From assembly GCA_011524525.1 (NCBI GenBank), contig WTKE01000012.1:1-56012 (forward strand): a stretch of DNA of 56,012 nucleotides. The letters run 5' to 3'. The notes under the pieces are model-generated. The model ran no database searches, was not told where the DNA came from, and was given only the letters and a program-made list of their open reading frames with translations. Shown here piece after piece: positions 37,288-47,275 of this stretch (its first letter is position 1; each line of letters opens with the position of its first letter). The DNA comes from Bacillus sp. (in: firmicutes). GTDB lineage: Bacteria; Bacillota; Bacilli; Bacillales; Cytobacillaceae. A program made the translations under genes and the position numbers.

Positions 37288-38559
37288 ATGTATCAGCAAT
37301 TTACATTTGGGGAAGCGTTAAAGCCGATCGTACGTCAGGTCGAAGAGCAAATTTTTACGAAGCATAAACAAATTGACGAGATGGTGGAAGTAAATCAGTT
37401 TCGCGTTCTAGAAAGCTATCAGCGCCATCAAGTGAGTGATTCACACTTTATCCCTTCAACAGGATATGGCTATGATGATATTGGTAGGGATACATTAGAG
37501 AGAATTTATGCCGATGTGTTTGGTGGAGAAGCAGGTCTTGTACGTCCGCAAATCATCTCCGGTACTCATGCAATTTCCATCGCTTTATTTGGGGTATTAC
37601 GACCTGGAGATGAGCTTCTTTACATAACAGGAAAACCGTATGATACATTGGAGGAAATTGTAGGAATCCGTGGGAATGGTGTAGGATCTTTAAAGGAATT
37701 TGGAATATCTTATCAAAGTGTAGATTTAAAAGAAGATGGACAGGTCAATTACGAACATGTAAAAAAAATGATCAAGCCAAATACAAAAATGATCGGTATT
37801 CAACGTTCCAAGGGGTATGCAAACCGACCATCATTTACGATTGATCAAATTAAAGAAATGATTGTATTTGTTAAAAATATAAAAGAAGATGTTGTGGTAT
37901 TTGTTGATAATTGTTATGGTGAATTTGTAGAGTTAATGGAGCCTTGTCATGTAGGCGCTGACTTGATGGCGGGCTCCTTAATTAAGAACCCAGGTGGGGG
38001 ACTTGCTAAAACTGGTGGGTATATCGTTGGAAAAGAAAAATATGTAGAAGCATGCTCCTATAGGATGACTTCGCCAGGCATTGGTGCAGAAGCAGGTGCC
38101 TCACTTTATAGCCTTCAAGAAATGTACCAAGGCTTCTTCTTAGCACCGCATGTGGTGGGACAAGCATTAAAAGGGGCGGTTTTTACCTCGGCTATGCTTG
38201 ATAGACTAGGAATGAACACCAATCCAGCCTGGGATGCAGAACGGACAGATTTGATTCAATCGGTTCAATTTGATGACAAGGAAAAAATGATTGCCTTTTG
38301 CCAAGCTATTCAGTTTGCTTCTCCTATTAACTCGCATGTAACGGCATACCCTGCTTATATGCCTGGATATGAAGATGATGTAATCATGGCTGCGGGAACA
38401 TTTATACAAGGAGCTAGCATTGAATTAAGCGCTGATGGACCGATTCGACCACCGTATGTTGCTTATGTACAGGGAGGACTAACCTATTCTCATGTAAAAA
38501 TGGCCATACTAATTGCGTTAAACAGATTAGCAGAAAAACAACTGATTAGTCTCAATTAA
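37288..38559 (+). CDS. ynbB: PLP-dependent enzyme YnbB (methionine gamma-lyase-like)
   Basis: This 423-residue fold-type I PLP protein has the probable Schiff-base Lys in SLIKNPGGGLAKTGGY and the DNCYGEF segment before it. It belongs to the group often named aluminium resistance protein or Cys/Met metabolism enzyme; its reaction is not established. TTAGGAG precedes ATG 37288. It is paired with hflX, as in B. subtilis. Confidence 0.9.
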   Translation: MYQQFTFGEALKPIVRQVEEQIFTKHKQIDEMVEVNQFRVLESYQRHQVSDSHFIPSTGYGYDDIGRDTLERIYADVFGGEAGLVRPQIISGTHAISIALFGVLRPGDELLYITGKPYDTLEEIVGIRGNGVGSLKEFGISYQSVDLKEDGQVNYEHVKKMIKPNTKMIGIQRSKGYANRPSFTIDQIKEMIVFVKNIKEDVVVFVDNCYGEFVELMEPCHVGADLMAGSLIKNPGGGLAKTGGYIVGKEKYVEACSYRMTSPGIGAEAGASLYSLQEMYQGFFLAPHVVGQALKGAVFTSAMLDRLGMNTNPAWDAERTDLIQSVQFDDKEKMIAFCQAIQFASPINSHVTAYPAYMPGYEDDVIMAAGTFIQGASIELSADGPIRPPYVAYVQGGLTYSHVKMAILIALNRLAEKQLISLN

Positions 38560-38609
38560 GTAGATTAAGTAGAGTATTGGAATATTTCTCTTTTTCTACA
38601 AAAATTCCA

Positions 38610-38660
38610 TGTTATATAAACTAACATTATGTTGACAGAAAAACTGACATTTCATATAAT
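38610..38660 (+). promoter_or_regulatory. glnRA promoter with two GlnR/TnrA operators
   Basis: TGTTATATAAACTAACA (38610-38626) matches TGTNA-N7-TNACA perfectly. TGACAGAAAAACTGACA (38633-38649) has one mismatch and overlaps the -35. The promoter is ideal: TTGACA (38632-38637), 17 bp, TATAAT (38655-38660). This predicts GlnR autorepression when glutamine is plentiful. Confidence 0.88.
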
Positions 38661-38694
38661 GAGTATATGAAAGAGAGAAATGGAGGGACAGCAA

Positions 38695-39102
38695 ATGAGC
38701 GGAAGTGATATCCGTCGTTCCATGCCATTATTTCCAATTGGAATTGTGATGCAGCTTACAGAACTATCTGCAAGACAAATTCGATATTATGAAGAGCACC
38801 AATTGATCTCTCCGGCAAGAACTGAGGGAAACAGAAGAATGTTTTCTTTGAATGACATTGATCAGCTTTTAGAAATAAAAGATTTGATCGAGCAAGGTGT
38901 GAATCTTGCGGGAATTAAGCAAATTTTTTCTGTGAAAGAGCAACAGGTGCTATCAGAAGAAATAGTGAAGGAAGCAGAGAAAGCAAGACGTGATCTGTCC
39001 GATGACGAGTTACGTAAATTGTTGCGATCAGAGCTTATGCAAGCTGGCCGCTTTAATCGTTCGTCGTTGCGTCAAGGTGATATGTCACGCTTTTTCCACT
39101 AA
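38695..39102 (+). CDS. glnR: Nitrogen regulator GlnR
   Basis: This 135-residue MerR-family repressor has an N-terminal HTH ([18 protein letters not shown]) and a dimerisation helix. Its C-terminal tail ends DMSRFFH, the segment through which feedback-inhibited glutamine synthetase controls it. ATG 38695 has GGAGGG 7 nt upstream; in-frame ATG 38680 overlaps that site. It is cotranscribed with glnA, 35 nt downstream. Confidence 0.96.
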   Translation: MSGSDIRRSMPLFPIGIVMQLTELSARQIRYYEEHQLISPARTEGNRRMFSLNDIDQLLEIKDLIEQGVNLAGIKQIFSVKEQQVLSEEIVKEAEKARRDLSDDELRKLLRSELMQAGRFNRSSLRQGDMSRFFH

Positions 39103-39137
39103 TAAAAAGAGATTTACTATTCAAGGGAGGAAACAAA

Positions 39138-40472
39138 ATGGCTAAGTTTACAAGAGATGATATTACAAGAATGGCAGAAGAACAAAATGTAAAGTTTATT
39201 CGTTTGCAATTCACTGACATCTTAGGAACAATCAAAAACGTTGAGATTCCTATCAGTCAACTTGAAAAAGCTTTAGACAACAAAATGATGTTTGACGGTT
39301 CTTCTATCGAAGGTTTTGTTCGTATTGAAGAGTCAGACATGTACTTATATCCAGACTTAGACACATGGGTAGTTTTCCCTTGGACAGCTGAAAAAGGTAA
39401 AGTGGCACGTTTAATCTGTGATATCTACAATCCAGATGGAACTCCATTTGCGGGTGACCCACGTAACAACTTAAGAAGAATTATTAAAGAAATGCAAGAC
39501 TTAGGATTCTCTGATTTCAATCTTGGACCTGAGCCAGAATTCTTCTTATTCAAGCTTGACCAAGCTGGAGAGCCTACACTTGAATTAAACGACAACGGTG
39601 GATATTTTGACCTTGCTCCAACTGACCTTGGTGAAAACTGCCGTCGTGATATCGTGTTAGAGCTTGAAGAAATGGGCTTTGAAATTGAAGCATCTCACCA
39701 TGAGGTTGCTCCAGGTCAACACGAAATTGACTTCAAATATGCTGATGCATTAAGCGCTTGTGACCAAATCCAAACGTTCAAGCTTGTTGTTAAAACAATT
39801 GCACGTAAGCACGGTCTTCATGCTACATTCATGCCGAAGCCATTATTCGGAGTAAACGGTTCTGGAATGCACTGTAACGTTTCTTTATTCAAAGAAGGCA
39901 AGAACGCATTCTTCGATCCAACTGGAAACCTAGAGCTAAGCGACACTGCTCGTCAGTTCATCGCTGGAATCATTAAACATGCTCCTAACTTTACAGCTGT
40001 AACGAACCCAACTGTAAACTCTTATAAGCGTTTAGTACCTGGTTACGAAGCACCTTGCTATGTGGCATGGTCTGCTAGAAACCGTTCACCGCTAATCCGT
40101 ATCCCTGCATCTCGTGGGATTTCCACTCGTGTAGAAGTACGTAGCGTTGACCCAGCTGCTAACCCTTACTTAGCAATGGCTGTATTACTTGCTGCTGGTC
40201 TTGACGGAGTGAAGAACTCTTTAACACCACCAGCTCCAGTTGACCGTAACATCTACGTTATGAACAAAGAAGAGCGTCAAGCTGTTGGTATTGAAGATCT
40301 ACCAGCTACACTTGCTGCTGCTTTAGATAACTTAAAATCAGACGAAACAATGGTTTACGCTCTTGGAGAGCATATCTTCGAACACTTCGTGGAAGCAAAA
40401 GAGATCGAGTGGGATATGTTCCGTACTCAAGTTCACCCATGGGAGCGCGAGCAATACATGTCAATGTATTAA
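39138..40472 (+). CDS. glnA: Glutamine synthetase, type I-alpha
   Basis: This 444-residue enzyme makes glutamine from glutamate, ammonia and ATP. Signature segments are [21 protein letters not shown] and [17 protein letters not shown] with the Glu flap. The adenylylation tyrosine region of the beta type is absent, as expected for Bacillus GS, which is feedback-inhibited and controls GlnR. GGGAGGAAAC precedes ATG 39138. Confidence 0.98.
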   Translation: MAKFTRDDITRMAEEQNVKFIRLQFTDILGTIKNVEIPISQLEKALDNKMMFDGSSIEGFVRIEESDMYLYPDLDTWVVFPWTAEKGKVARLICDIYNPDGTPFAGDPRNNLRRIIKEMQDLGFSDFNLGPEPEFFLFKLDQAGEPTLELNDNGGYFDLAPTDLGENCRRDIVLELEEMGFEIEASHHEVAPGQHEIDFKYADALSACDQIQTFKLVVKTIARKHGLHATFMPKPLFGVNGSGMHCNVSLFKEGKNAFFDPTGNLELSDTARQFIAGIIKHAPNFTAVTNPTVNSYKRLVPGYEAPCYVAWSARNRSPLIRIPASRGISTRVEVRSVDPAANPYLAMAVLLAAGLDGVKNSLTPPAPVDRNIYVMNKEERQAVGIEDLPATLAAALDNLKSDETMVYALGEHIFEHFVEAKEIEWDMFRTQVHPWEREQYMSMY

Positions 40473-40483
40473 TCCGTTTCAAG

Positions 40484-40520
40484 AAACCCTCAACACTTTA
40501 GGTGTTGAGGGTTTTTTGTA
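40484..40520 (+). terminator. Terminator after glnA
   Basis: A 13-bp stem (AAACCCTCAACAC / GTGTTGAGGGTTT) is followed by TTTTG. Confidence 0.93.
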
Positions 40521-40625
40521 TGATTGCAAGGATATGGTTAGGCGTGTTTATGAATAAAAATCTTAATTTATCCAAATAATACAACCAATTACAGTTATTT
40601 GAAGATACGTTACGGGGGAAAAACA

Positions 40626-41177
40626 GTGGAGTTTCAAAAGGGTCTAAAGCAAGTCGAAAAAGGAACCGAGTTAATTAATGATGGAAATCATCTTATTAAT
40701 GATGCGATCATAAATGCCTTTTTATTCACTTGGCAATGGTGGGTTGCGGTGTTAATGATCATTGTTCCATGGATACTTTGGGCAATCTTCCGTAAAAGGG
40801 AGAGTTCAGCACGATTGCTTTTTTCGGTTTTTATCGTAATGATTCTATCGACAACAATTGATGCGTTAGGGGTGGAATATGGAAGATGGGCTTATCCAGT
40901 AAAAGCCATTCCCATTGCAACAATAAGTTATTCGTTTCGTTATTCTCTCATGCCGGTCCTAATTATGTTTTTCCTTCAATACAAACCGAACGGTAATCCA
41001 TTTATAAAGGGAATCCTTCTGGCTGGTATGAGTGCATACATCGGTATGCCAATGATGGCGATGATTGATATGTATAAGAAAATAGATTGGGCTTATACTT
41101 ACTCATTTTTTATCATCTTATTCTTGTATCTTGTGGCCCATTGGTTCAGTAAGAGAAAGAGCTTTGAGCCATTGTAA
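40626..41177 (+). CDS. CBO0543-like multi-pass membrane protein
   Basis: This 183-residue integral membrane protein has about five hydrophobic helices after an N-terminal amphipathic stretch. The segment TTIDALGVEYGRWAYPVKAIP resembles the CBO0543-type membrane proteins of bacilli, whose function is unknown. GTG 40626 has GGGGGA 7 nt upstream; the longer TTG start at 40599 has no ribosome site. It converges on lexA across a shared terminator. Confidence 0.75.
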   Translation: MEFQKGLKQVEKGTELINDGNHLINDAIINAFLFTWQWWVAVLMIIVPWILWAIFRKRESSARLLFSVFIVMILSTTIDALGVEYGRWAYPVKAIPIATISYSFRYSLMPVLIMFFLQYKPNGNPFIKGILLAGMSAYIGMPMMAMIDMYKKIDWAYTYSFFIILFLYLVAHWFSKRKSFEPL

Positions 41178-41186
41178 GTATAAAAC

Positions 41187-41214
41187 AAAGCAAGCATCCT
41201 TTGATGCTTGCTTT
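41187..41214. terminator. Bidirectional terminator between converging genes
   Basis: A 12-bp stem (AAAGCAAGCATC / GATGCTTGCTTT) with a 4-nt loop lies between the membrane-protein gene and the end of lexA. Confidence 0.85.
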
Positions 41215-41220
41215 CATTTA

Positions 41221-41847
41221 TTAATGTATATGACGATATACTCCAATAACTTTTCCTAGGATAGACACATTTCGTAGGATAATTGGTGATAGAGAAGAGT
41301 TCTCCGGCTGCAAACGAACATAGTCCTTTTCTTTGAAGAATCTCTTAACGGTTGCCTCATCTTCTTCTGTCATGGCTACAACGATGTCACCGTTATTCGC
41401 TGTTTGCTGCTGCTTCACGATCACGTAATCTCCATCAAGGATACCAGCCTCAATCATACTGTCTCCCATAACCTCAAGCATAAATACTTGTTCATCTGCA
41501 GGGGCAAGGCGTTCCGGGAGAGGAAAATATTCTTCAACATTCTCAATAGCAGTTATAGGTATACCAGCAGTTACTTTTCCGACCACAGGAACGTTAACAA
41601 TATTATATTTTGGTATATTGCTTACCACCTCATCAAGATCTAGAATCTCAATAGCTCGTGGTTTTGTTGGATCTCTTCGGATATACCCTTTACTTTCAAG
41701 TCTAGCTAAATGGCCGTGTACGGTAGAGCTTGACGCTAAACCAACCGCTTCCCCGATTTCACGAACGGAAGGCGGGTAGCCCTTTTGCTTAACTTCTTCT
41801 TTTATATATTCTAGTATATCGACCTGACGTTTTGATAGTTTTGTCAT
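41221..41847 (-). CDS. lexA: SOS repressor LexA (DinR)
   Basis: This 208-residue repressor has an N-terminal winged HTH (residues 1-65), the autocleavage bond Ala94-Gly95 in VTAGIP, and the Ser130 (GDSM) and Lys168 (ATVKRF) dyad. All key residues are intact. It is divergent from yneA and shares with it an intergenic region containing three LexA boxes, so it represses itself. Confidence 0.97.
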   Translation of the reverse strand: MTKLSKRQVDILEYIKEEVKQKGYPPSVREIGEAVGLASSSTVHGHLARLESKGYIRRDPTKPRAIEILDLDEVVSNIPKYNIVNVPVVGKVTAGIPITAIENVEEYFPLPERLAPADEQVFMLEVMGDSMIEAGILDGDYVIVKQQQTANNGDIVVAMTEEDEATVKRFFKEKDYVRLQPENSSLSPIILRNVSILGKVIGVYRHIH

Positions 41848-41880
41848 ACTTACCGCCCCTCATTGGTTAATCTTGACTTT

Positions 41881-41985
41881 ATTATAGCATGTTCTACCAG
41901 TGCATACAAACATAAGTTCGAATAATTGTTGACACAAAACAAATGTTCGGTCTATAATAAAAATATAAATGCGAACATACATTCT
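41881..41985. promoter_or_regulatory. Divergent lexA/yneA promoters with three LexA boxes
   Basis: Reverse strand: TTGTAT (41909-41904), 17 bp, TATAAT (41886-41881) for lexA. Forward: TTGACA (41929-41934), 18 bp, TATAAT (41953-41958) for yneA. LexA-like boxes: CAAACATAAGTTCG (41907-41920) on the lexA -35, AAAACAAATGTTCG (41936-41949) inside the yneA promoter, and CGAACATACATTCT (41972-41985) just downstream. Confidence 0.85.
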
Positions 41986-42002
41986 AATAGAGGTGTTTTA
42001 AT

Positions 42003-43025
<1,023 letters not shown>

Positions 43026-43119
43026 TATTCGTTCATCTTTACGCATCTTCCTTGTCAAAGACTATAACTTTTAGTAACATGATTTCTATTGGTAAATCTA
43101 AAAGTGAAGGAGCAAAGAG

Positions 43120-43353
43120 ATGCTACCGAAGGAAAAAATCGCTAGAATCAACGAACTAGCAAATAAAGCAAAAGCTGTAGGTTTAACAGAAGCAGAAGCA
43201 AAGGAGCAGTCAAAGCTTCGTAGTGAATACTTACAAACATTTCGATCATCTATGCTAGGAACGCTCGAAGGTGTAAAAATTGTTGATCCTCTTGGTGATG
43301 ATGTAACACCTGAAAAGCTTAAGAGACTAAAAAATAGCAAGAAACTGCATTAA
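43120..43353 (+). CDS. ynzC: DUF896 protein YnzC
   Basis: This 77-residue helical-hairpin protein of unknown function begins [18 protein letters not shown], which is diagnostic for the family. GAAGGAG lies upstream of ATG 43120. It follows yneB, as in B. subtilis, where it belongs to the SOS operon. Confidence 0.95.
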   Translation: MLPKEKIARINELANKAKAVGLTEAEAKEQSKLRSEYLQTFRSSMLGTLEGVKIVDPLGDDVTPEKLKRLKNSKKLH

Positions 43354-43515
43354 TTTTCTAAATTTATTCACCAGGAAATGATAGAAAACACAGAAAATTA
43401 TAAAATGTATGTTTTTTTTCAAAATTTATTTAGCCAACCTGTTGTATAAATAATAGAGCAGATATAATATTAAAAAGTGGGATTATTAGATAAAGAATTA
43501 GGAAGGGTTGAAAAA

Positions 43516-45516
43516 ATGTTTGAACAAAATGATGTACTAGCAATTAACGCAATACGTACTTTATCAATTGATGCAATCGAAAAAGCTAATTCCGGACATC
43601 CAGGTATGCCGATGGGTGCTGCTCCAATGGCTTATACATTATGGTCGCGCTTTATGAATCATAACCCTAAAAACCCAGAGTGGTTTAACCGTGATCGTTT
43701 TGTTTTATCTGCAGGGCATGGTTCTGCATTGTTGTATAGTCTTCTTCACCTAGCAGGATATGACGTAACAATGGATGATCTTAAAAACTTCCGTCAATGG
43801 GGAAGTAAAACTCCTGGTCACCCTGAATTTGGACATACTGCGGGTGTAGATGCAACCACTGGTCCACTAGGGCAAGGGATTGCTATGGCAGTAGGTATGG
43901 CAATGGCTGAAAGACATTTAGCAGCAACTTATAACAAAGGCAACTACAATGTAGTGGATCATTATACATATAGCATTTGTGGTGACGGAGACTTAATGGA
44001 AGGTGTTTCTGCTGAAGCTGCTTCACTTGCAGGACATTTAAAACTTGGTCGCTTAGTTGTCCTATACGATTCAAATGATATCTCTCTTGATGGTGACTTA
44101 GACCGTTCATTCTCTGAAAGTGTAGCAAAACGCTTCGATTCATATGGATGGCAATATCTACGTGTTGAGGATGGAAATAATCTTGAGGAAATTGCCAAAG
44201 CAATAGAAGAAGCTCAAGGAGATCAAAATCGTCCTACATTAATCGAAGTAAAAACAGTAATCGGTTACGGTTCACCAAATAAATCTGGTAAATCAGATGT
44301 TCATGGTGCCCCACTTGGAGCAAATGAATTAAAGCTAACGAAAGAAGCTTACCAATGGACGTTTGAAGAAGATTTCCATGTTCCTACAGAAGTATATGAT
44401 ACATTCAATAAATACATTGTGGAAACTGGTGCAAAGAAAGAAAACGAGTGGAACGATCTGTTCGCTTCGTATAAAAATGAATACCCTGAGCTTGCTCAAC
44501 AGTTAACATCTGCTATTAACGGCGAGCTTCCAGAAGGTTGGGACAAGGATCTTCCTGTTTACCCTGAAGGAAAAGCACTTGCTAGCCGTGCATCATCAGG
44601 TGAAGCTCTAAATGCTATCGCTAAGAACACTCCTTCATTTATTGGGGGTTCAGCTGACCTAGCAGGTTCTAACAAAACAATGATTAAAGGCGTAGGCGAT
44701 TTTACTCCTGAATCGTTTGAAGGTAAGAACATTTGGTTTGGAGTTCGTGAATTTGCGATGGGAGCTGCGTTAAATGGTATGGCTCTACATGGTGGAGTAA
44801 AGGTATTTGGAGGAACATTCTTTGTATTCTCTGACTACTTACGTCCAGCTATTAGATTAGCTGCATTAATGGGTCTTCCTGTAACGTATGTGTTCACTCA
44901 CGACTCTATTGCAGTTGGGGAAGATGGACCAACACATGAGCCAGTTGAACAGCTTGCCGCATTACGTGCAATGCCAAACTTAGGTGTTATTCGTCCGGCA
45001 GATGGGAATGAAACAGCAGCAGCTTGGAAGCTTGCTCTTGAATCAACTGATCTTCCAACAGCTTTAGTGTTAACAAGACAAGACTTACCAACCATCAAAG
45101 ATACAGATAAAAATGCTTATGAAGGCGTTAAAAAAGGTGCTTATGTTATTTCTCCAGCTTCTAAAGAACAAGCCGATGTATTATTACTTGCTGCTGGGTC
45201 AGAAGTAGGTTTAGCTGTTGAAGCGCAAAAAGCACTTGATGCAGAAGGAATTTCAGCTTCAGTAGTGAGTATGCCTTCATGGGATCGCTTCGAAAAGCAA
45301 TCTCGTGAATATAAGCAAAGTGTTATTCCTCCAACTGTTAAGAAGCGTTTAGCTATCGAAATGGGATCATCTCTAGGATGGCATCGTTATGCAGGAGATG
45401 AAGGGGAAGTATTAGGAATTGATACATTCGGTGCTTCTGCTCCTGGTGAAAAAATCATGGCAGAGTACGGATTTACAGTAGAAAATGTAGTTGCTAGAGT
45501 TAAAGCACTATTATAA
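43516..45516 (+). CDS. tkt: Transketolase
   Basis: This 666-residue thiamine-diphosphate enzyme belongs to the pentose phosphate pathway. The TPP motif is [21 protein letters not shown], with the N-terminal [12 protein letters not shown] and the pyrimidine-domain [19 protein letters not shown] segment. ATG 43516 has GGAAGGG 8 nt upstream. A TATAAT at 43463 with a weak -35 near 43440 is the likely promoter. Confidence 0.97.
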   Translation: MFEQNDVLAINAIRTLSIDAIEKANSGHPGMPMGAAPMAYTLWSRFMNHNPKNPEWFNRDRFVLSAGHGSALLYSLLHLAGYDVTMDDLKNFRQWGSKTPGHPEFGHTAGVDATTGPLGQGIAMAVGMAMAERHLAATYNKGNYNVVDHYTYSICGDGDLMEGVSAEAASLAGHLKLGRLVVLYDSNDISLDGDLDRSFSESVAKRFDSYGWQYLRVEDGNNLEEIAKAIEEAQGDQNRPTLIEVKTVIGYGSPNKSGKSDVHGAPLGANELKLTKEAYQWTFEEDFHVPTEVYDTFNKYIVETGAKKENEWNDLFASYKNEYPELAQQLTSAINGELPEGWDKDLPVYPEGKALASRASSGEALNAIAKNTPSFIGGSADLAGSNKTMIKGVGDFTPESFEGKNIWFGVREFAMGAALNGMALHGGVKVFGGTFFVFSDYLRPAIRLAALMGLPVTYVFTHDSIAVGEDGPTHEPVEQLAALRAMPNLGVIRPADGNETAAAWKLALESTDLPTALVLTRQDLPTIKDTDKNAYEGVKKGAYVISPASKEQADVLLLAAGSEVGLAVEAQKALDAEGISASVVSMPSWDRFEKQSREYKQSVIPPTVKKRLAIEMGSSLGWHRYAGDEGEVLGIDTFGASAPGEKIMAEYGFTVENVVARVKALL

Positions 45517-45521
45517 GTTTT

Positions 45522-45556
45522 AAAAGGTTGTTCTAGAAATAGAACAGCCTTTTTTC
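45522..45556 (+). terminator. Terminator after tkt
   Basis: A 14-bp stem (one G-T pair) is closed by a GAAA tetraloop and followed by TT(T) residues. Confidence 0.9.
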
Positions 45557-45578
45557 ATGCACCAAGATCTACGACTTT

Positions 45579-45645
45579 TTCCGACAAAAATAGTGCAAGT
45601 TTTTGACGACGAAAGACAAACGTTCTATTTCTACTTCTTTATAAT
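45579..45645 (+). promoter_or_regulatory. sirA promoter region with Spo0A-box-like motifs
   Basis: TATAAT (45640-45645) has no good -35. TTCCGACA (45579-45586) matches the reversed Spo0A box at six of seven core positions, and TGACGAC (45604-45610) fits TGNCGAA at all but one. B. subtilis sirA is a high-threshold Spo0A target. Confidence 0.4.
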
Positions 45646-45687
45646 AGAGAGAAATAACATTATTTGGTCAGACGAGGAGGAAGCTTG

Positions 45688-46125
45688 GTGAGAACATATC
45701 AGCTGTATTTAATCGATGATGAATTTGCCTCTCATTATTTTGGTAGAGAAAAGATGTTCTTTGATCTGTTTGCTGAGTATAACGAATCCTTCGGTGAACT
45801 AAAAAATATATTAAAAAAACAAATTCAGTTTATTACGAAACCTCTATCCACACTTCGCCTTCAACAATATATTCTTCAACAACTAAGTAAAAACCAGGAT
45901 TTTGAACACAAACAGGGGATATACTATATTCAAAATGGAAACGTAAGCTCTGCGAAGCTAGAGATTTTTGAAAAGCATATTACTATCCATGCTTTTGGTA
46001 ATTATGACGCAGAGACACTTTTCTTCGAAGTTCTACGTAAAAGTGAAAGCTCCTTTTTGGCAATTGACCTTGTACATGAGCGTTACGGGTGGCTTAGACC
46101 AATTAAGGAAAGAAAGTTGATTTAA
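45688..46125 (+). CDS. sirA: Sporulation inhibitor of replication SirA (YneE)
   Basis: This 145-residue protein blocks new replication initiation at sporulation onset by binding DnaA domain I. It aligns with B. subtilis SirA in EFASHYFGRE, IQFITKPL, DAETLFFEVL and RYGWLRPIKER. GTG 45688 is chosen because GAGGAGG lies 7 nt upstream; longer in-frame TTG starts overlap that site. The position between tkt and yneF is conserved. Confidence 0.9.
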   Translation: MRTYQLYLIDDEFASHYFGREKMFFDLFAEYNESFGELKNILKKQIQFITKPLSTLRLQQYILQQLSKNQDFEHKQGIYYIQNGNVSSAKLEIFEKHITIHAFGNYDAETLFFEVLRKSESSFLAIDLVHERYGWLRPIKERKLI

Positions 46126-46212
46126 AATAGGAGAAATTGCACAGCAAATATTGTATAATAGCATTTGGTTTAGTACACTGTATGATAGACAACATGAAGG
46201 AGGAAGTTTAGT

Positions 46213-46428
46213 ATGTGGACGCATATTCTAGTAGGCGTACTTGCTTTAGCAGCAGGTGTTGCACTAGGTTTTTTCATTGCTCGCCGTTACATGATGAGCT
46301 ACTTAAAGAAAAACCCACCAATCAATGAACAAATGCTAAAAATGATGATGATGCAAATGGGAATGAAACCATCTCAGAAGAAAATCAATCAAATGATGTC
46401 AGCAATGAACAAGCAAACGGGCAAGTAA
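46213..46428 (+). CDS. yneF: UPF0154 membrane protein YneF
   Basis: This 71-residue protein has one N-terminal transmembrane helix (about residues 4-24) and a basic, Met-rich tail ([20 protein letters not shown]). It is conserved across Firmicutes with unknown function. GAAGGAGG precedes ATG 46213. Confidence 0.95.
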   Translation: MWTHILVGVLALAAGVALGFFIARRYMMSYLKKNPPINEQMLKMMMMQMGMKPSQKKINQMMSAMNKQTGK

Positions 46429-46492
46429 TTTGCTACGGACAAGCCCTTGTACATAGGCTTATGGTTTGATTGACTCAATCCCTAGTAAAGAC

Positions 46493-46531
46493 CACCTTTT
46501 CTGCTCTATTAAACAGAAAAGGTGTTTTTTT
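46493..46531. terminator. Bidirectional terminator after yneF
   Basis: An 11-bp stem (CACCTTTTCTG / CAGAAAAGGTG) is followed by T8. It serves yneF and the reverse-strand gene that ends at 46531. Confidence 0.85.
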
Positions 46532-46863
46532 TATTCTACTGCATCTTTTTCTTTTTTTCGTCTCTTCCTGATGGGAGGCTCTTTATAAGATAAGCTGTGT
46601 ACTTCAGTTCTAATAATGTTCTTAAGAAATTGCTCTAAGAAAGGATACACTCTACCTGTATAGTCCTCTAATGATTTACATTCATAATGAGCAGGTAGGT
46701 AGACGCTATATTTACATGTAACCTCATAAGCTGGTCTATTTTGTTGATCAGCTACTTCTCTGTAGCTGTGTATTTTAATGACATTATGGTTTTTCCGAAT
46801 AGAAAAACCATGATTTAAATCATATGTTAAAAACGTGACGTATCCAATTGCATTAATCACCAA
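46531..46863 (-). CDS. Uncharacterised 110-residue protein
   Basis: I do not recognise this protein. It has no membrane segment or signal peptide, mixed hydrophobic/charged composition, and a basic C-terminal tail (RKRRKKEKD). The start is TTG 46863 (or GTG 46860) on the reverse strand, with AAGGTGAG 8 nt upstream. A shared terminator and a proper ribosome site support it as a gene. Confidence 0.6.
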   Translation of the reverse strand: MVINAIGYVTFLTYDLNHGFSIRKNHNVIKIHSYREVADQQNRPAYEVTCKYSVYLPAHYECKSLEDYTGRVYPFLEQFLKNIIRTEVHSLSYKEPPIRKRRKKEKDAVE

Positions 46864-46988
46864 ATCACACTCACCTTGAAAATATTATCTCGTCTATTAT
46901 ACAGGACATTATGATTTCGTTCATCTCAAACCTAAATATTGATAAGTATGATGGGAAATGTTCATCCTATAGAGGAGGAGGTGGGAAT

Positions 46989-47156
46989 ATGGTACGAATT
47001 CATAATCCAGTTAAAGGGGATAAAAGTAAACTAGGTGCAGACAACCAGATGCATGGTGGAACCATGGAAGAAGTCGACCAATTTTCAAATGCCATTTATC
47101 AGGCCGTTCATCCAGGTAAAGGTAATGATGATACAAACAATAATAGGACACAATAA
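46989..47156 (+). CDS. Small hydrophilic protein of unknown function
   Basis: This 55-residue protein (begins MVRIHNPVKGDKSKLGADNQ) is rich in Asn, Gly, Asp and His, with no hydrophobic core, so it is probably flexible. AGGAGGAGGTGGGA gives a very strong ribosome site before ATG 46989, and a terminator follows the stop directly. I do not recognise it. Confidence 0.6.
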   Translation: MVRIHNPVKGDKSKLGADNQMHGGTMEEVDQFSNAIYQAVHPGKGNDDTNNNRTQ

Positions 47157-47180
47157 AAACGCCATCATGGCGTTTTTTGT
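47155..47180 (+). terminator. Terminator after the 55-residue gene
   Basis: AACGCCA and TGGCGTT arms with loop TCA are followed by T residues and overlap the stop codon. Confidence 0.85.
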
Positions 47181-47275
47181 GTTTTTCGACTTCCTAACTA
47201 TCTTCCTTATTTTCACAACATTTGGTAAACTATTCTAGTTAGAGGAATTGTTTTTAGTGTTGGGGGCTGTGAGAA

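Noticed and set aside
43483..43516. Longer transketolase start upstream of 43516
   Set aside because: The extension overlaps the GGAAGGG ribosome site and lies just after the TATAAT element, so it would be too close to the transcription start.
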